Under the pieces are notes generated by a model. That model worked only from the letters and a program-made list of their open reading frames with translations. It did not search any database and was not told the origin of the DNA. Both the position numbers and the translations under genes were made by a program. Below are positions 1 to 13,900 of a stretch of DNA of 64,000 nt, piece by piece. The first letter of the stretch is position 1; every line of letters begins with the position of its first letter. The stretch is from Eopsaltria australis (taxonomy: Eukaryota; Chordata; Aves; Passeriformes; Petroicidae): NCBI GenBank assembly GCA_034509425.1, contig JAVTVJ010000653.1:372001-436000 (forward strand). The letters are read 5' to 3'.

Positions 1-3000
1 ATAGCAGTAAAAACCTCATATCTTTCAACTGGCAGTTTTGTTACTTGTCCCAAAGTCTCAACTCATACCTTTGAGAAACTTAAAAAAAACCCCCAAAAAC
101 ATCATATCGGGCCTTGGAGCCCAGTATCAGATGTTTGGGAAACGGGCTTGATTTAGTACTTTCTGAATGTGAGGAATTTTTCAACTTAAAACACTTATTA
201 CTCCTTTCCCACCCAAAACAAAGCAGACTCTGAGCTCTAATAGATCTTTTTTTTTAAGAGCAGGAAAAAACTGTAAAGTTTATCAGTTTAAATTCCCAGT
301 AATTTATCACTCTAAACTGCCCAGCTCTAGCAACAGGAACAAGAGTTACAAAATGAAATTAAATAAAGTAAGTGTACTTGAAATCAATGCCTCTCCTTCA
401 CAGACATAGCACAACAGAAGTGCTTAGATTCAAGTAACTTTCTCAACAGTTTCTTTTTTTTGTAACAGTTTCTTTGCTCAAGTTTTACTCCACACAGGTT
501 TTACTTCTTGTCGTTCAGCACAACCTATGTAACATGTGCAAACAATAACAGTGTAGGCAGGGCTTATATCTTCATGTACAAATAGCAGAAACACCTCCCA
601 GCCACCCAACAAAAACCCCCAAACATAAATCAACCAATTAAATGTGCTACAAAAAGTAAATGGTTACTGGTTTATAGATCAGTCACCTTCACCAGTCATG
701 AATCAGCAACTTTTCAAGTCCTTAGCTGTTAAAAAAGGGCCAAATTAGATACAAACCTGTGGAAATGAGACACCTTATCCCTTAGAAGATTTGCCATTTG
801 CTATGTGCATATCTCTGCAGGTTTGATTTACACCACATTCATCACAACCCAGCTCGTAATTATTACAGAATAAATGGTATTTTAAGTTTGAATGTCATCT
901 TCAGACAACATATTTCCCCAGTTTGAGAGCATCCAATTTGCTTCTCAATAATATAAGAATCAATACTTCCCAAATTCCTCCACCCTAAACCTCTTTATGC
1001 CAGCATATACCAGGCACACACTGTGACATTACCCTGCATGGCCGGTGCAGTTCTCCAAGCGCTGCCTGACAGCACTGGAACATGGATTTGCTGGAAATAA
1101 TGGAGAATCCCTCTCCTGCCATTGAGACAGACACCTCCCCTGGGGTGCAGCAGTTTACTTGGCCACGGAAATGAGCAGTGGAGGTGAAATGAGCTGCTGA
1201 AGAGACTTGTGCACCTCCTCCCTGGCTCCAACATCCCACATCTGGATCCCTTTAGCATTGTCAAGGGGCTATGAAAACCAATTTATAACTAAAAACCCAC
1301 TCTGCAAAGAAGTCAGAAATCACAGCTTGATCACAGCTTGGAAGTCTGGCAAGTCCAGAGCAACCTGAGCACAGAAATGAGGGGCCATGGACTCTTTGAG
1401 GCCACTGGCCACATGTCCCCTTCCACCTCCAAACTGTGAAGGCCATCACCCCTGTGGCCATTGCTGTTAAATATAGCTGGGTTATAAACAAGCCTCAAAT
1501 GCCACAGCTCACGCTTCATGTATTAAACTGAATTTGCTGATGGTATAAAGGGGTTAGAAGTCCTATCATCTCTGCAGCTGGAGCAGGTGGGACAGTCACT
1601 GCAAAACTGGGTCAGGACATCAATTTAGTACCAAACACACCAAGAAAGTGACAGTTTTTCCACAGCTCTGCTTCCCCAGGGTGGCTCAGAGTAACTGCTG
1701 GGATGTTTACACATGCTATTTCTGGTGGCAGCGCTGGCTTATGCTGCCTTGCAGTGTACATAAAGCACTGCTGAAGGAAAGACAAAGAATGAAGTCTTCA
1801 CAACTCAGCACTGAGGCCTCATCTGGGACTGCTGCAACCAAAGCTGAACACTGTGGTAAATAACATGGAAAAGTACTTGCGAGAAACCCACAGGACTCCT
1901 GAGCAAAAGCTAAAAACGCATAGATTTTGCTTACAAGAAGCAACACAACTGCAGTATCCCTCCACTTTAAAAGGGTCTACTTGAAGGAGCTGTTAACAGC
2001 TCCACTGTTGATAAAAGAAGTGGAAAAGATGAAGTCCAGCCAAAAGGAACCAACCCAAAAACTACCAAAACCCCACCACCAAAACCCCACACAAGACAAA
2101 AGCCAAAGTGACCTGGCTATCTGCAACTACACTGGTTATCTCCATCATTTCAGCTTACCAAGGCAGCAGAACTGACAGGTTGCCTGGACAAGCATTACCT
2201 ACCCTCGATACCCTCTCTGTTTTAGAAGTTTGTTGTGGCATTCATACCTGGGATTTCTGAATGCAGAAGTCACACCACAGATCTCTTGTGCTTGGTAAAG
2301 ACAAATGAACCTGACCCACTACAGCTCTCCTCTTCCCAAGTATCTGCTTTCATGGATTACAGCTGGTGGTCTCCTGGAGGACTCACCAAGTACAGGACAC
2401 TGACTCTTCCTTCTGGAGAGTCAAAGCACACTTACAGCTCACTCCAGTTTCCAACTTTGTTCCAGAAAACTGAGCTATAACCACACCAAGACCTTTCAGA
2501 GGGTGGAAGGTGCCTTTTATTCATCTCACCAGCTAGAGCTCAACCCAGGTGCCATCCCCAGCTCTTAATGTCATTGTTTTATATTGCTCATGCCAAAACT
2601 AATCAACAGCCACAGAAGACATCAGAGCTGACATTTGTTTGGCGGGCTGGAGTCAAAGGGAGACAGACTATAAGAATTACCATTGCAGACACCCATTCAT
2701 TCACTCCCCTTTTGCACATTATACTCAATAATTTACTATATAATAACAATTTGAAGTTTTTATTTAGCTATGATTTAGGATGACTATGCCAGAATCTCAA
2801 TGCTACAATGCTCGTGTCTTTTAATCTCTAATTTACTTAATTCTGTGCCCAAATCACTTGTTCTTGTGTCACTCTCATACACACAGGGACTCCAGCAGTC
2901 TGATTTACATGCAGGATCTTGGCCAAAATTCTTCTTGCCTCCTCCCGTTCAACAAATACTGAAAGCATCCTCAGGACCATTCTATGCATTCTTGCACAAG

Positions 3001-5142
3001 GGTGATCACAATTTCTCACATCATTACAGTCTCTAATATGTTACTGATCTGACACCACCTGAACTGGACCCAGGGTCTGACATTCTGTACTTCCTGTAGT
3101 ATTACACACAAGCCTCTATAGAGGCCATCCTTTCCATCTTTTCACAGAGTCATCACTGTTGCAGGTTTAAGTCCAAGAAGAGAATATGGGACTCATTGTT
3201 TTTTATTGAGAACAGTCCAGAGTCATTAATGGTATGGAGAGGGTGATGTTTCTAACGCAAAGTTACAGCTTAGCACTAAAATTCTGAAGAGTATGCTTTT
3301 AAACAAGGCAAAAGGAAGTGCCTTCATCCAACATGAGCTGCCATTCAAAGACTAAAAAGGTGAATTCAAAAATAGCTTGGATAGAATCACTGTAAAGCCG
3401 GTGCCTTCTATCAACCTACGAACAGTGGCCCAGAAAGTCACTGTTTAAGGATATTCCTGAACAACAGACAACTGGAAGAACAGAGCGTGGAGAGACTTTC
3501 ACTTGTACTGTGATGTTTCTGCTTTTCCCTCTGCAGGGAAATGCAGGGCCACTGCAGGGCCCACAGATCTTCAGATGAGAAGAGCCAGACACATCTTCAC
3601 ATCCTCTGTAGCGGGAAGCTCTTCATCTGAGCACCTGCTGCTGGAGCCACGTGCCAGCTGTTCACAAAGCCTGGCAGGAACAAGGGCAGCAGCACTACCC
3701 AACAATGGAAGAGGGAGATGACTGAACTTGGGGCCAGATTATGCCAGATGTTCCACACCTTAATGCCGTATTACCAAACTATTTAAATTAGCCTGAAGTT
3801 GATTACAGAGGTGTATTAGAACAAGGAACTCACCTTTCAAGGGAGAAGCTTGCTCATCAAATACACACCTACGCTCCTATAACCAACACTCCAATTTCCT
3901 TGTTGACTTTCATACTCATCAGGGAATTCCCACCTTGTAACTACCAAAGTTAGAGTTTTAAGGTAACCTGAAGTGAGCTGATAACTTCTCAGTGTGAGCT
4001 GAGTTTAACAGGTCAGAGATACAGATATTGCCTCAGAAAAAATGAAACACCAAGAGGTGTGTGCCTTTGGAAAACACAGTTAAGTCCCGCATAGGACACA
4101 CAGCTGGTGTCAACAAATACTCTGAACATCAAAGAAGACTGCTCCAAAAAGATCAACGTATCCAAGAGATAATGTCCAATAATCCTCACAAAGGCCTGCA
4201 GATTCAGGGGTGATTGTGTGCCTTCCCTGTCAGTTCCAGCACACTGCATGTTCTAACACACACTGGAGGACATTTGCTCGTAACATGTCCAATTTATGTC
4301 CTCATGTTCATCAAGAAGTCTAACTCAACTTCAGTTTGTTCAGAATCAGCTGGGGGTCCTAAAGGGCTTACACACCCCAAAGACAGGCAGTGATGGAAAT
4401 GTGGACAGCTTTAAGAGCCCTAAAGAAGAACAAAATGAGAATCATGGCCCAGAAACATCTCTCTTATCTTTTTAACAGTATGTCAGGAATCTGCTCTAAT
4501 CAGGCTGGTGTACCTCAAACAAGCTGAAGAGGGTTCAAGGAAGGAGACGGGGGGAACTTTGTTTTGGGTTCTTTACTGGAATCTCCATCCAGAGGAACTG
4601 AGAAGTTCTAGACTGTCCAAAGCAACTGCCACAGCCTGGTGCCAACAAGCAGTGACCCTCCCAGAACAGTATTAACTCCAGCACATCACAGCTGCTACAA
4701 GACAAGCAGGCAACAAGCAGAACTGAACACACACTGTTCTGTGAGGTCTCAGGTGGGTAATTGCCCATGGAACTAAGAAAGAAGTGAGCACTTTCCTCCT
4801 CTCTGATGATGCCTAAATATTTTCCCAAACACAAATTTCATATTACATCAGTTTCAGAGCCAGTAAACCAAAGAATAGCATCCTCTGTTTGCTTGTAAAG
4901 AGCAATCCAAAGCCAAGCAAACAAAAAGGAACAGTCATTTGCAAGTTTCACTGCATTATCTAATTTGCAGCATCAGAATGAGGGACATAAATACATTTAC
5001 AAATTTTTGAATATATTTGAAATATTTACCTGTAGCTTATTGTATGCTGATTGCTCAGACTGAAGTCCTCAGGGCAAAAGCCACATATTGGCTTTTTACT
5101 CATATATTGAGTAGTGCTTTTCAGGTAAAGAAATTAGAAAAT

Positions 5143-5170
5143 ACTAGAATGCATTATTATGCATTCTAGT
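5143..5170. repeat. Perfect 12-bp inverted repeat with 4-base loop
   Basis: ACTAGAATGCAT - TATT - ATGCATTCTAGT in ANKHD1 intron 2. Weaker outer pairing (GAGTA at about 5110 with TACTC at about 5172) could extend a larger imperfect stem. Confidence 0.8.
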
Positions 5171-8100
5171 GTACTCATCTTCTAAAATTCATATACTTTT
5201 CAACTTTCAGATGAAGTGTTGTTAAAAACACCCATTCACACTAAGCTAAAGAACATTAGAATTACAAGGAAAGTCTACTTGTAGCATAAGGAAAATAACT
5301 GTTTTAAGTGAGAGCACAGCCTGAGCAACGTCATTTGGGATTTTTGGGTAAACATTTTATTTTGGAGAAAAGCATTATCCAGAATGCTTCTCCATTTTTC
5401 AGTGGTCATTTCAACACTACTATTCCCAGGCATGGAACAGTAGAGATTTGATATGGTAGGGATTATTTTAGCTTTGTTTTCTAAAACACTAAAAAAACTA
5501 CATTGAGGCTTTCAGTCTTTCCAAGCCAAGCACACACCACTGGAATCACTGCCACTGAAAATCACAATTATGGTCTGATCTCAGCTCAGCTCCAGGGCAA
5601 TCAAAACTCACTGTACCTCCACTAGCCCTGGTGTATCTGCATTTCACACAAGAACACATTCTTTTATATACACATGATACAAATTTTCACTATGAAACTA
5701 CTTTTCCCTGTCTCGCCAAGCACATGGCACACCCAGAACTCACTGGCTGCAATTTTTACTTCTTCTCAATTAGTATTTGGACATGCCAAATAAAACTCAT
5801 TTAGCATGAACTTAAAAGCTACAGCTTGAGGGTTTTTTATTTTATTAATTAGCATTTTACAATATTTCATCTGTCACCATCACAGCTCCCCATAGACTTC
5901 AAGAGCAGCCGAGTTCTCAATTGCTACAAATCATATTCCTGACGGCAAACTGTGACACTCAAAAATGACATTTTCAGTGCAATCTGAAAAATCATGTTCA
6001 GATCAGCTGCTAAGCATTTTCTGGCAAAAGCAGAAATTTATTCTCCTGGACCGTATTTCACAGTCCTTATCTCAAAATATCCCTTCTTCACAAATCCATA
6101 CTCTTAAACACAATAGGAAATCACCCACAATATTCACCAGCAATATTCACAAGTGAAAAAAAGCCTGAAAGGTCACTACAAAACACACACACCTTTGGAG
6201 AAAATTCCCCCTAATTCCGGCGTCCAATTTTCACATACTTGACCCTACAAACTCTTAATATTACACTTGCATTTACATCTATTTCAATGCACTTGTTGGA
6301 ACAGGAGCCAGCAATCTCCTTCACATTCTCTCCTCTTTCCAGCACAGCAGCTGCAGCAGTGAGATTTTCCTTTTCCAGAATCAAAAGCCAGGAAGTACTT
6401 CTCCAGCTACAATTAGTTCTTACTGTTATTTCAGTAACATTTTGATGGCAAGGGTTCCTTTTTGAGATCATCTCCTTTTACATCAGTGTGCTCAAATATC
6501 TCAAACTCTGAAAACTGATTTTAATTTCACCACAAACACGAATCCTTGATTAGCTAGTCAATATTCATTAGCATTTCTTTTGAGAAATTAGATTCATTAG
6601 GTTTCAACTGATAAATTTAGACTTCAATTTAGTCTCACGTCACTTCAATAAGGTCTACCTAGTCAGGGAGTTCACTACCTCAGACACCAACTTCCACTTT
6701 TAGTAAAGCCTGGAAGCCCAGTAAGCAAATTCAGCAATAAAAACCAGCTCTACATAGACTTACAGATGTTTCTAGAAAAATCCCAATCTTCCCAAACAGT
6801 CTGCAATTTCATCTAATTCCTCTCCACCAACCCAGTCCACCCCATTCCTTTGTTTTCAGAATGCAAGGAAGAATACAGGTATTTGACAGATAGGGAATAC
6901 CAGACATATTTTAGCTTAGAGTACTGAAATAAAGGATTGGTTTAAACCTTGTAGCAGAGATTTCTTACCATGAGAGGTCAAATAGGACAGAATAATACCA
7001 GAAAAACTACCCACACAACTACCTCCTCAATACTCCTCATCTTATTTAAACTCCTGACCATGCCAGGCTTTGCTATGGCAGAACTCTCAATTTTTCTGTC
7101 AGGCTGAATTTTTTCAAGCTTTCATTAGGCACCCACTTTCTCCCAGGTATGAACATTAAGTTATCTTTTCTAAAGCTAAAATAATGAGTTTTTCTATGCC
7201 AATCTAACATTTGGGCACTTCCAGAAGGATGACTTTGTGCTCCTTCTCTCCCTGTGTTTCCCCAGGTACTCCAAGCAACCCCACTGCCCTCACACTGGGG
7301 AAAGAAGAGGGAGTTTTCTCTCAGCACAGTAAGGCAAGTCTGACAAGCGAAAGGTTTTTCTAGGCATTACCAGAACTGGTGAGAGGAGAGAAAACCATGC
7401 AGGAAGAGCAGATTACTTCCTATGACAGCAAACAGCCACTAAACCATCATACCCACCTCACACACCTTCCCCCAGTCACTCATTCACAATGTCCAAATAC
7501 TTGTTTCCTAATCCAGGATCTTTATAAAGAGATTCAACCTTGCAATTTTTCAACATTTTATTTCTATTAAATCTCTACCAAAGAAACACTTGCCTTACTA
7601 CAAGGCAAAAAGTTCCCAGGTGCAACCCTCAACACTGCTGATTCCTTACAGGAACCACGACTTCCAGACACACTCATCACATTCATCACATATGTGCATA
7701 AAATTGTGCTGATCTCTCAACTAAATGCACTTTGATCCCATACATATTGCATGTAGTTTATATGGAAGCATCATGAATTACTCTGGTGTCATGATTACAG
7801 ATGTACTTCAGCAGCAGTAAATTGCTGGGGTTTGTTCTCATTTGGTTTTTATTTTTTTAATGGAAAAAGCACTCTTACCCATTGGCAACTAAGACCTCCT
7901 TCCCAACTTGTTTTTGATTGCAAGAAAACACAAGTTTTGAGAAAAGTATTTAAAACACAAACTAACTGTAATTCAATTTGAAAAGGAAAAGAATGGGATT
8001 AAACAGTGGTTTATAAACACCTATGTGACTCTGAAAAACCTGAATTTTTTTGGTGCTTTGCTGGGATTAAATGGGAGTTCCTGCATATCACAGTTAAATA

Positions 8101-8439
8101 GGAGCTTAGCACTTCATTTTAAAATTTTTTTGAATGACCAAGTCAGGGATTTTTTTTTTTTTTCAATTTTTTTTCCCCCTTAACACAGATAAAAGCCAGC
8201 AATACACACCCAGACTGATTTGCCACAGCAGCAAAACCACAGCGAACTACTTGGGTGCCCAAAGCCTTTTCCCTTGCAGTCTTCTCTTTCCTCCCCCGCT
8301 ATCTCCTCCTGCCACAATCCGGCCCCACCTTCCTCAGGGCTGCAGCGAGTATTCAACTCCATTTATACTTATAGACCTAAAACAAATGCTCATCTGGTTG
8401 TATCACACTTGCCAGCCTTGCTGTGATTAGCTAAGGGAA

Positions 8440-8700
8440 AACTTCAGCCACGGGCGGAATTGTTCGCCGGGCTTTGTTCGGCTTTGAACTGGACACAGTC
8501 AAAGGGCAGCGTCAGCACATCCCCGAGCCGGGCAGTCACCTGCTCCCAGCCTGCCCAGCAGAGCGTGAGCACACACATCCCAGCACATCCCAGCGTATCC
8601 CAGCCATCCCAGCACATCCAGTGGCACAGCGCTGGGCACGGGGAGCTGCTGTCACCCACGCAGCGCCAGCTCTGCTCAAATTCCGAGCTTTGTGTATCAA
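8440..8700. other. GC/CpG-richer patch with ATCCCAGC repeats in ANKHD1 intron 2
   Basis: An abrupt rise in GC and CpG (CGGGCGGAATTGTTCGCCGG) in an AT-rich intron. It is followed by short tandem-like copies of CATCCCAGCA / ATCCCAGC at about 8,575-8,620. It could be an intronic regulatory island. No exon was recognised. Confidence 0.5.
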
Positions 8701-10888
8701 GGAAGCATCCAGGCTAGAGACTCGGAAAAAAACCGATTGCTTATTCTAGGTGCTTATATAAAATAGTTTTAAAGCCCAAGTCACTCTTGGGGAATTTATT
8801 TGAAGCTAAGATTGTAGTATGTACAATATTTACCCATATAACTAGAAAGGTGGTAGTTTGGTAAATGATCCAGAAGCAGAGATTATGACCTCTGTAAAGA
8901 AAGCTACAAATTTTTTACTTTGTGCCATTAAATATGGAGAAATGCACATGGTTTATTTAATTATTTTACAGAAAAATATCACAGCTAATGGTTGGCAATG
9001 ATTCTTCATTTCCTGGTTCTTCCTTTCATGCCGTATCGGGGAGAAATATTTTCTCATTTCAAGTTTGACAATTGCTTGGCTCCAAGAATCTGAAAGGTAC
9101 ACGTCAAGGAGCTAACTGCTACTGAGACATGGAAAAGAGGAACATGGAAATGGCACTGTCCACTGTGGGAGGGTAAGGAGCAAAAAAAACCTCACATATC
9201 CCTGAGAAACGTCAAGAGAAGACAAAAAATATTCACGCCGAGAAAGGTGCACAGAATTCCTGTTTTCGACTTTTCTGGCATTCTAACTCAGCCCAGTATT
9301 TCATATTTCATCCTCTTTAGGGCTTGTGTCCCTTGAAAACAAGTTACTTTGCAGACACTCTTACCTATTAAGTGAGACAAGAAGACAGCAAAATTACTTT
9401 CTGCTCCTTGAGTAACCTAAGGCTTATGAAGGGAAAGTATCACACCCCTGTGGAGACTGGCTCCAGGATCTGATCCCCATGCACAACAGAGATGCAGCAA
9501 GGCAAGAACTCAAGTAACCTTTGAGTGCTATTTATAGACAAACAGCCCACTTGAACTCTTCTCAAAGTTTCTGGCAGTCAGTGGGAAACTGAGCCCCAAT
9601 GGGTTGGAATTGCCTTCCTGAATCAGAAAGCAACTCTGACTCAGTACAGTACTCAGTGACTATCTGGGGAAAAACCATTTGAAAATACTACTGCATTTTC
9701 AAGCAAAGATCCGAGAGCAAACTGAGTGCAAGTAACATCACTAACCTAACTGGGAAGCCCAATTTTAGCCCCCAGTTTATGCCAATTATGCATGGCAAAG
9801 CAAGCCAAAATACTGAGTATTTTCAGAGTGATCAACTGCACCACTTCTTTACAAAAACAATCACCACACTAATGATGTTTAGCACAGACTAGTGCATCAA
9901 TTCATACTTCAAATAGAACATTTGAGAAACTCTTCATAAAATCTTTTCTTCTGCCTAAAATGACCCTTCCAGTACTGTCATCATTACATACATGCTGCAT
10001 AACAAAAGATCCTGAAAGTAAGACCTTTAAGAATGCCACAGTGGATTGGAGTACTAAACAACCAAAAATCAGGATACTACAGCCTTCAGAAAGAAAATAT
10101 GGAATTTATTTTACCATGACCCAACTTGAAGAAAGAACACACCCATCTACTATAAACACTCCTCTACAAGAACAGCCCAGGGGGCTCATCCCATCTTTTA
10201 TTTTTTGCAGCATCCTCTTGCAGTTTTAAAAACAAAAGGGAAGAGATGCACTTTCATCCAAGTTCATGTGACTGAAGCTCTGGTGCTTCAGATGGGAGAC
10301 TTTGTCCATCAGAGGTCACAGAGTCCAACGTGGCACCACAGAGAACAAGTTTTACTGAGCTTCTTCAGAGCACAATGCAGAGAGAAACCATAACAAGCAT
10401 TAATCCAGTGGAGGGAGTTGCTTCCAATAGTGAGTATGGAAAACTCCAGCCAATTGAGGTTTTACCAAGTCAAATTTCTTTCACTGTTTCCTCCAGGTCT
10501 TAGCTGTTAATATGTGTAAAGACTAAAATAAAGTTGTTCTACCTCTTGCTGTGTCTCTAAAGCTGGGGAGGATCAAGCACTGGGTGTGCTTGCTGTAAGT
10601 GAAGGCTAATAGCCAAAAGCACAGCCATAGTGCAATTTTTCCTCTTTTCATTAGTGAATCTTCCTATTTTCTCTCTAGAGACTCCCAAAACAAGCTGCTT
10701 ACTTGGTTTTGGCAATGCTAGACAAAGCCAGCTGGAAGTCAGGCCAGGTTGGTTAAAACTGCTGTGGTCTTCCTCTGCTACTCAAAAGCCAACTAATTCT
10801 TTGAAAGCAAAGACACAATTTTAGCCTTTATAATGATTCCAAGTTGAGAAGTTTTTTAAAAGGACATATTCAAACATGAGTGTCAGAT

Positions 10889-10917
10889 AAAAAAATATAT
10901 ATACACACACATACACA
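10889..10917. repeat. AT/AC microsatellite
   Basis: A-run followed by (AT)4 and (AC)n with one interruption, in ANKHD1 intron 2. Confidence 0.8.
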
Positions 10918-13900
10918 GGAATAGTCAGCTGCACACACAAGAACAATCAAATGCACAAACATGGAATAATTTATAACGGTTCTTCAGAAAAGCAGTGGTA
11001 GATTTAAAGTCAAATTCTACTTGCAAACCAAAGTCAAAAAGCAGACAACAAAAGGAGATATATAAACAAAAGCACAGCTTGCAGGACAGATGAAATAACA
11101 CTCCTCTCTCCATGCATCAATAGAGCTCAACTTCAGTAACACGACTCATTTGGGGCATAAAGTTATGAAGAACAGAGATCACGTACAGAGACTCCAGAGG
11201 AGAACAAGAGCAGTGAAAGTCTAAAGAACATGAGTTAAGGGTAGAGAAAGGTTCGATGTTATTTTGCCAAAAAAAAAAGAAAACAAAGATAAATGAGGAT
11301 GATATCAGTCTGCAAGTCAGCTCTAAGGATGGCTGCACTGGAAAAGGGAACGCTGAACCTGGATAGATGCATTAAACAAGCAGTCAAAGCCACTAAAAAC
11401 CACCAACTGCTTTCCTGCATCTTTCTTCCTTCCCCCCTGAAGCTCTTCCAAAGGAAGCAGCTCAGTGCTCCCTTCACCCTTGAGTTGCATATTTCAGTAT
11501 GTGACACCGAGGACTGGCAGTCCAAAGAACCTTCTCCCCCCAAGGACTGCAGTGGCTTGGCATGCTGTGATGCTGTGCAGCTTCCAGCACTGGAGATTGT
11601 CTGTCTAACCAGTTCCTAAAGCCACCCATCAGGAATGGCACAAGCACAGCTGAATTTGCCTGGGGAGAAGGAAGAGATGAAGATAAAACTGAACCCACTG
11701 AGACTTTTTTGAGCCAAATTTTTGAAAATCTTTTAAGAAGCTGTACAGAATTTGAGAGAAAGGTGATGCCTAAATGACAAGGTAGCAATTGCAGGTTTGG
11801 AGACAAGCTTTGTTACACAGGGAGAAAAGTCCCTGAAGAACTGCACTGTGCATTTCGCTTCCACAGCAACTGCTTTCCTCATGGATACAACCAGGATAAC
11901 TTTATGCAATGCAATATTTATTTTAACATATCCTAATATGTATTGAATTTTCAAGTATTTAAATAACTCATATTCACAAAGAATATAACCTGCCTTTTTG
12001 TGCAAGATGTTTAATGTGTTACAGCTGACTTTAAATCTAAAGATTTAAGTTCTTAGCTTTCCAAGTAAGGTCTGTAAAACAGCACAAAATAATTTATAGC
12101 AGGAAATGAAGATGCTCATACCCCACTGCAAAAAAAGCCACTTGTTTCCATAAGAAGAATCAAAGATGAGAGGCATATCTTACATATTTTGGTTTTTATT
12201 AATCTGGTGAAAAATAGCTTGACTTTCTAGAAATAAGCAGAACTTAATCATTTATACTGTGCATATACTACATTACCATTTGTTTTCTTAGAAACCTGCT
12301 TATAATTACTTCCTAAATACACAACAACAATATTTTGTCAAAGGTGAGTAAACGATTTAAAAAAACCAACCAATTCACGTGTTACACTGCAAAGTATTGA
12401 TGACTCAGTAAATTTGTTACTTTTGACACTTTAAAAGACTCCAAATATTTGATTAGAGTACAAAACTGACCAAGGTGTTATAGACAGATGTGTTACAGCC
12501 CACACCAAGAGCTCAGGTAACTCCTCTCAGGTGTCCCCAGACACAGACCATGACCCGGACTGTTTTGGCAGCAAACAGCCCAGCTCCAATGCAATGACTC
12601 CTCACAGGACACTTCCGTCAGCTCCAGCAGGGGTGGCTCCACATCCAGACTCCCAACCTGACTTACCAGTTAGTCCAGTATGGAGTAAGTGCCTGGCACT
12701 GGTTACTGCCACCATGCTTGAATATTAAGCTACAGAACATTAAAAAAATAACCCAGAAAGGGAAATCTAATAGACTGATTTAGATCTGATCATCTGCACA
12801 CCCCAAAGCATGCAGCCAATACTCAAACTCTCCTTTGAACACTTCTAAACTCTGATTTTATCACCACATGCTAAGGAAACAACGTGACTGACAAAGGCAG
12901 ACAACAAGAAGAAAAGCAAACATAGATCTCAAGTCAGTGTATAGAGGTTTTTTAATAAATTAAGACTCCTCTTGCAGGAGATACAAGACTGAGGCTTGTC
13001 TACCTCCTCACTCTCTCCTGACACATTTCAGAAGAGTCACATCCTGGTGAACTCAAACTTCCAAGAGCAGTAACTGCTTCATTTCCCACAGTTCCCATGT
13101 CGGCTCCCCCCGCTCCCAGCATTCCAAGGACAGCACCACAGCAGAGCCATCTGCTGAGAGAGGAGGCAGAGACAGGGATCAAAGAGAGTAACTCTGTACC
13201 AGGTACATCCTGTCTCAGTTCAGGCACTACATAGGACTGTCAGTAAAGCACTGCTGCTTTTCTCCTGCCCAAATTCTCCTGACATTCCTTTAGGCTGAGG
13301 CTACTCCAAGCACTAATAGAGGAAGAAGTCCTGAAATCAATACTGAATGGAAAAAAGTTTTTAACCAGCAGTAATATGTTCCCCATATTGGAACAAGATA
13401 GCACAGGGTGTTTTATCTTATGAAAGAATCCAACTTGCATGAAAAATAAAATACAGCAGAAGAAAAATAGAAAGGAGAAGTCAAGTTAATAAAAACAATA
13501 TCCAGGACTGAAAAAAATCTTGTAAAAGGAGGATTGCACAAACTGTTTATGGTACAATCATGAAGAACTTGCTGATTACTTATGATTACCTCTGACATAC
13601 ATACACAGAAATATATAAATATGTAGGCAACTTGAGAGATTGAGGAGAACCCTGGCCAATTTTTATACTTCACAAAATAAAACTGGTAACTTTTTGTCTC
13701 GTCTCTTCCCACTCCCCATCCCTTCTGAAGAAAGGTTAAAATCATCTTCATTAAAGAACTCCAAAACTACAGCTTTCAGAGCTGGTAAGGTAACTTAGCC
13801 ATCTGATACCTAAAGGCAGCAATTTAAGTGTTAGGACAATGAGACTGTTCTTCACAGCAAAATCCATCTGGAAAACAGCTAAAAAATATGAAGCTGATAC

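Noticed and set aside
6211..6471. Minus-strand 86-codon frame with an Ala-rich helix-like segment
   Set aside because: It was considered as a missing ANKHD1 exon, but it does not match the expected sequence and lacks suitable splice phase.
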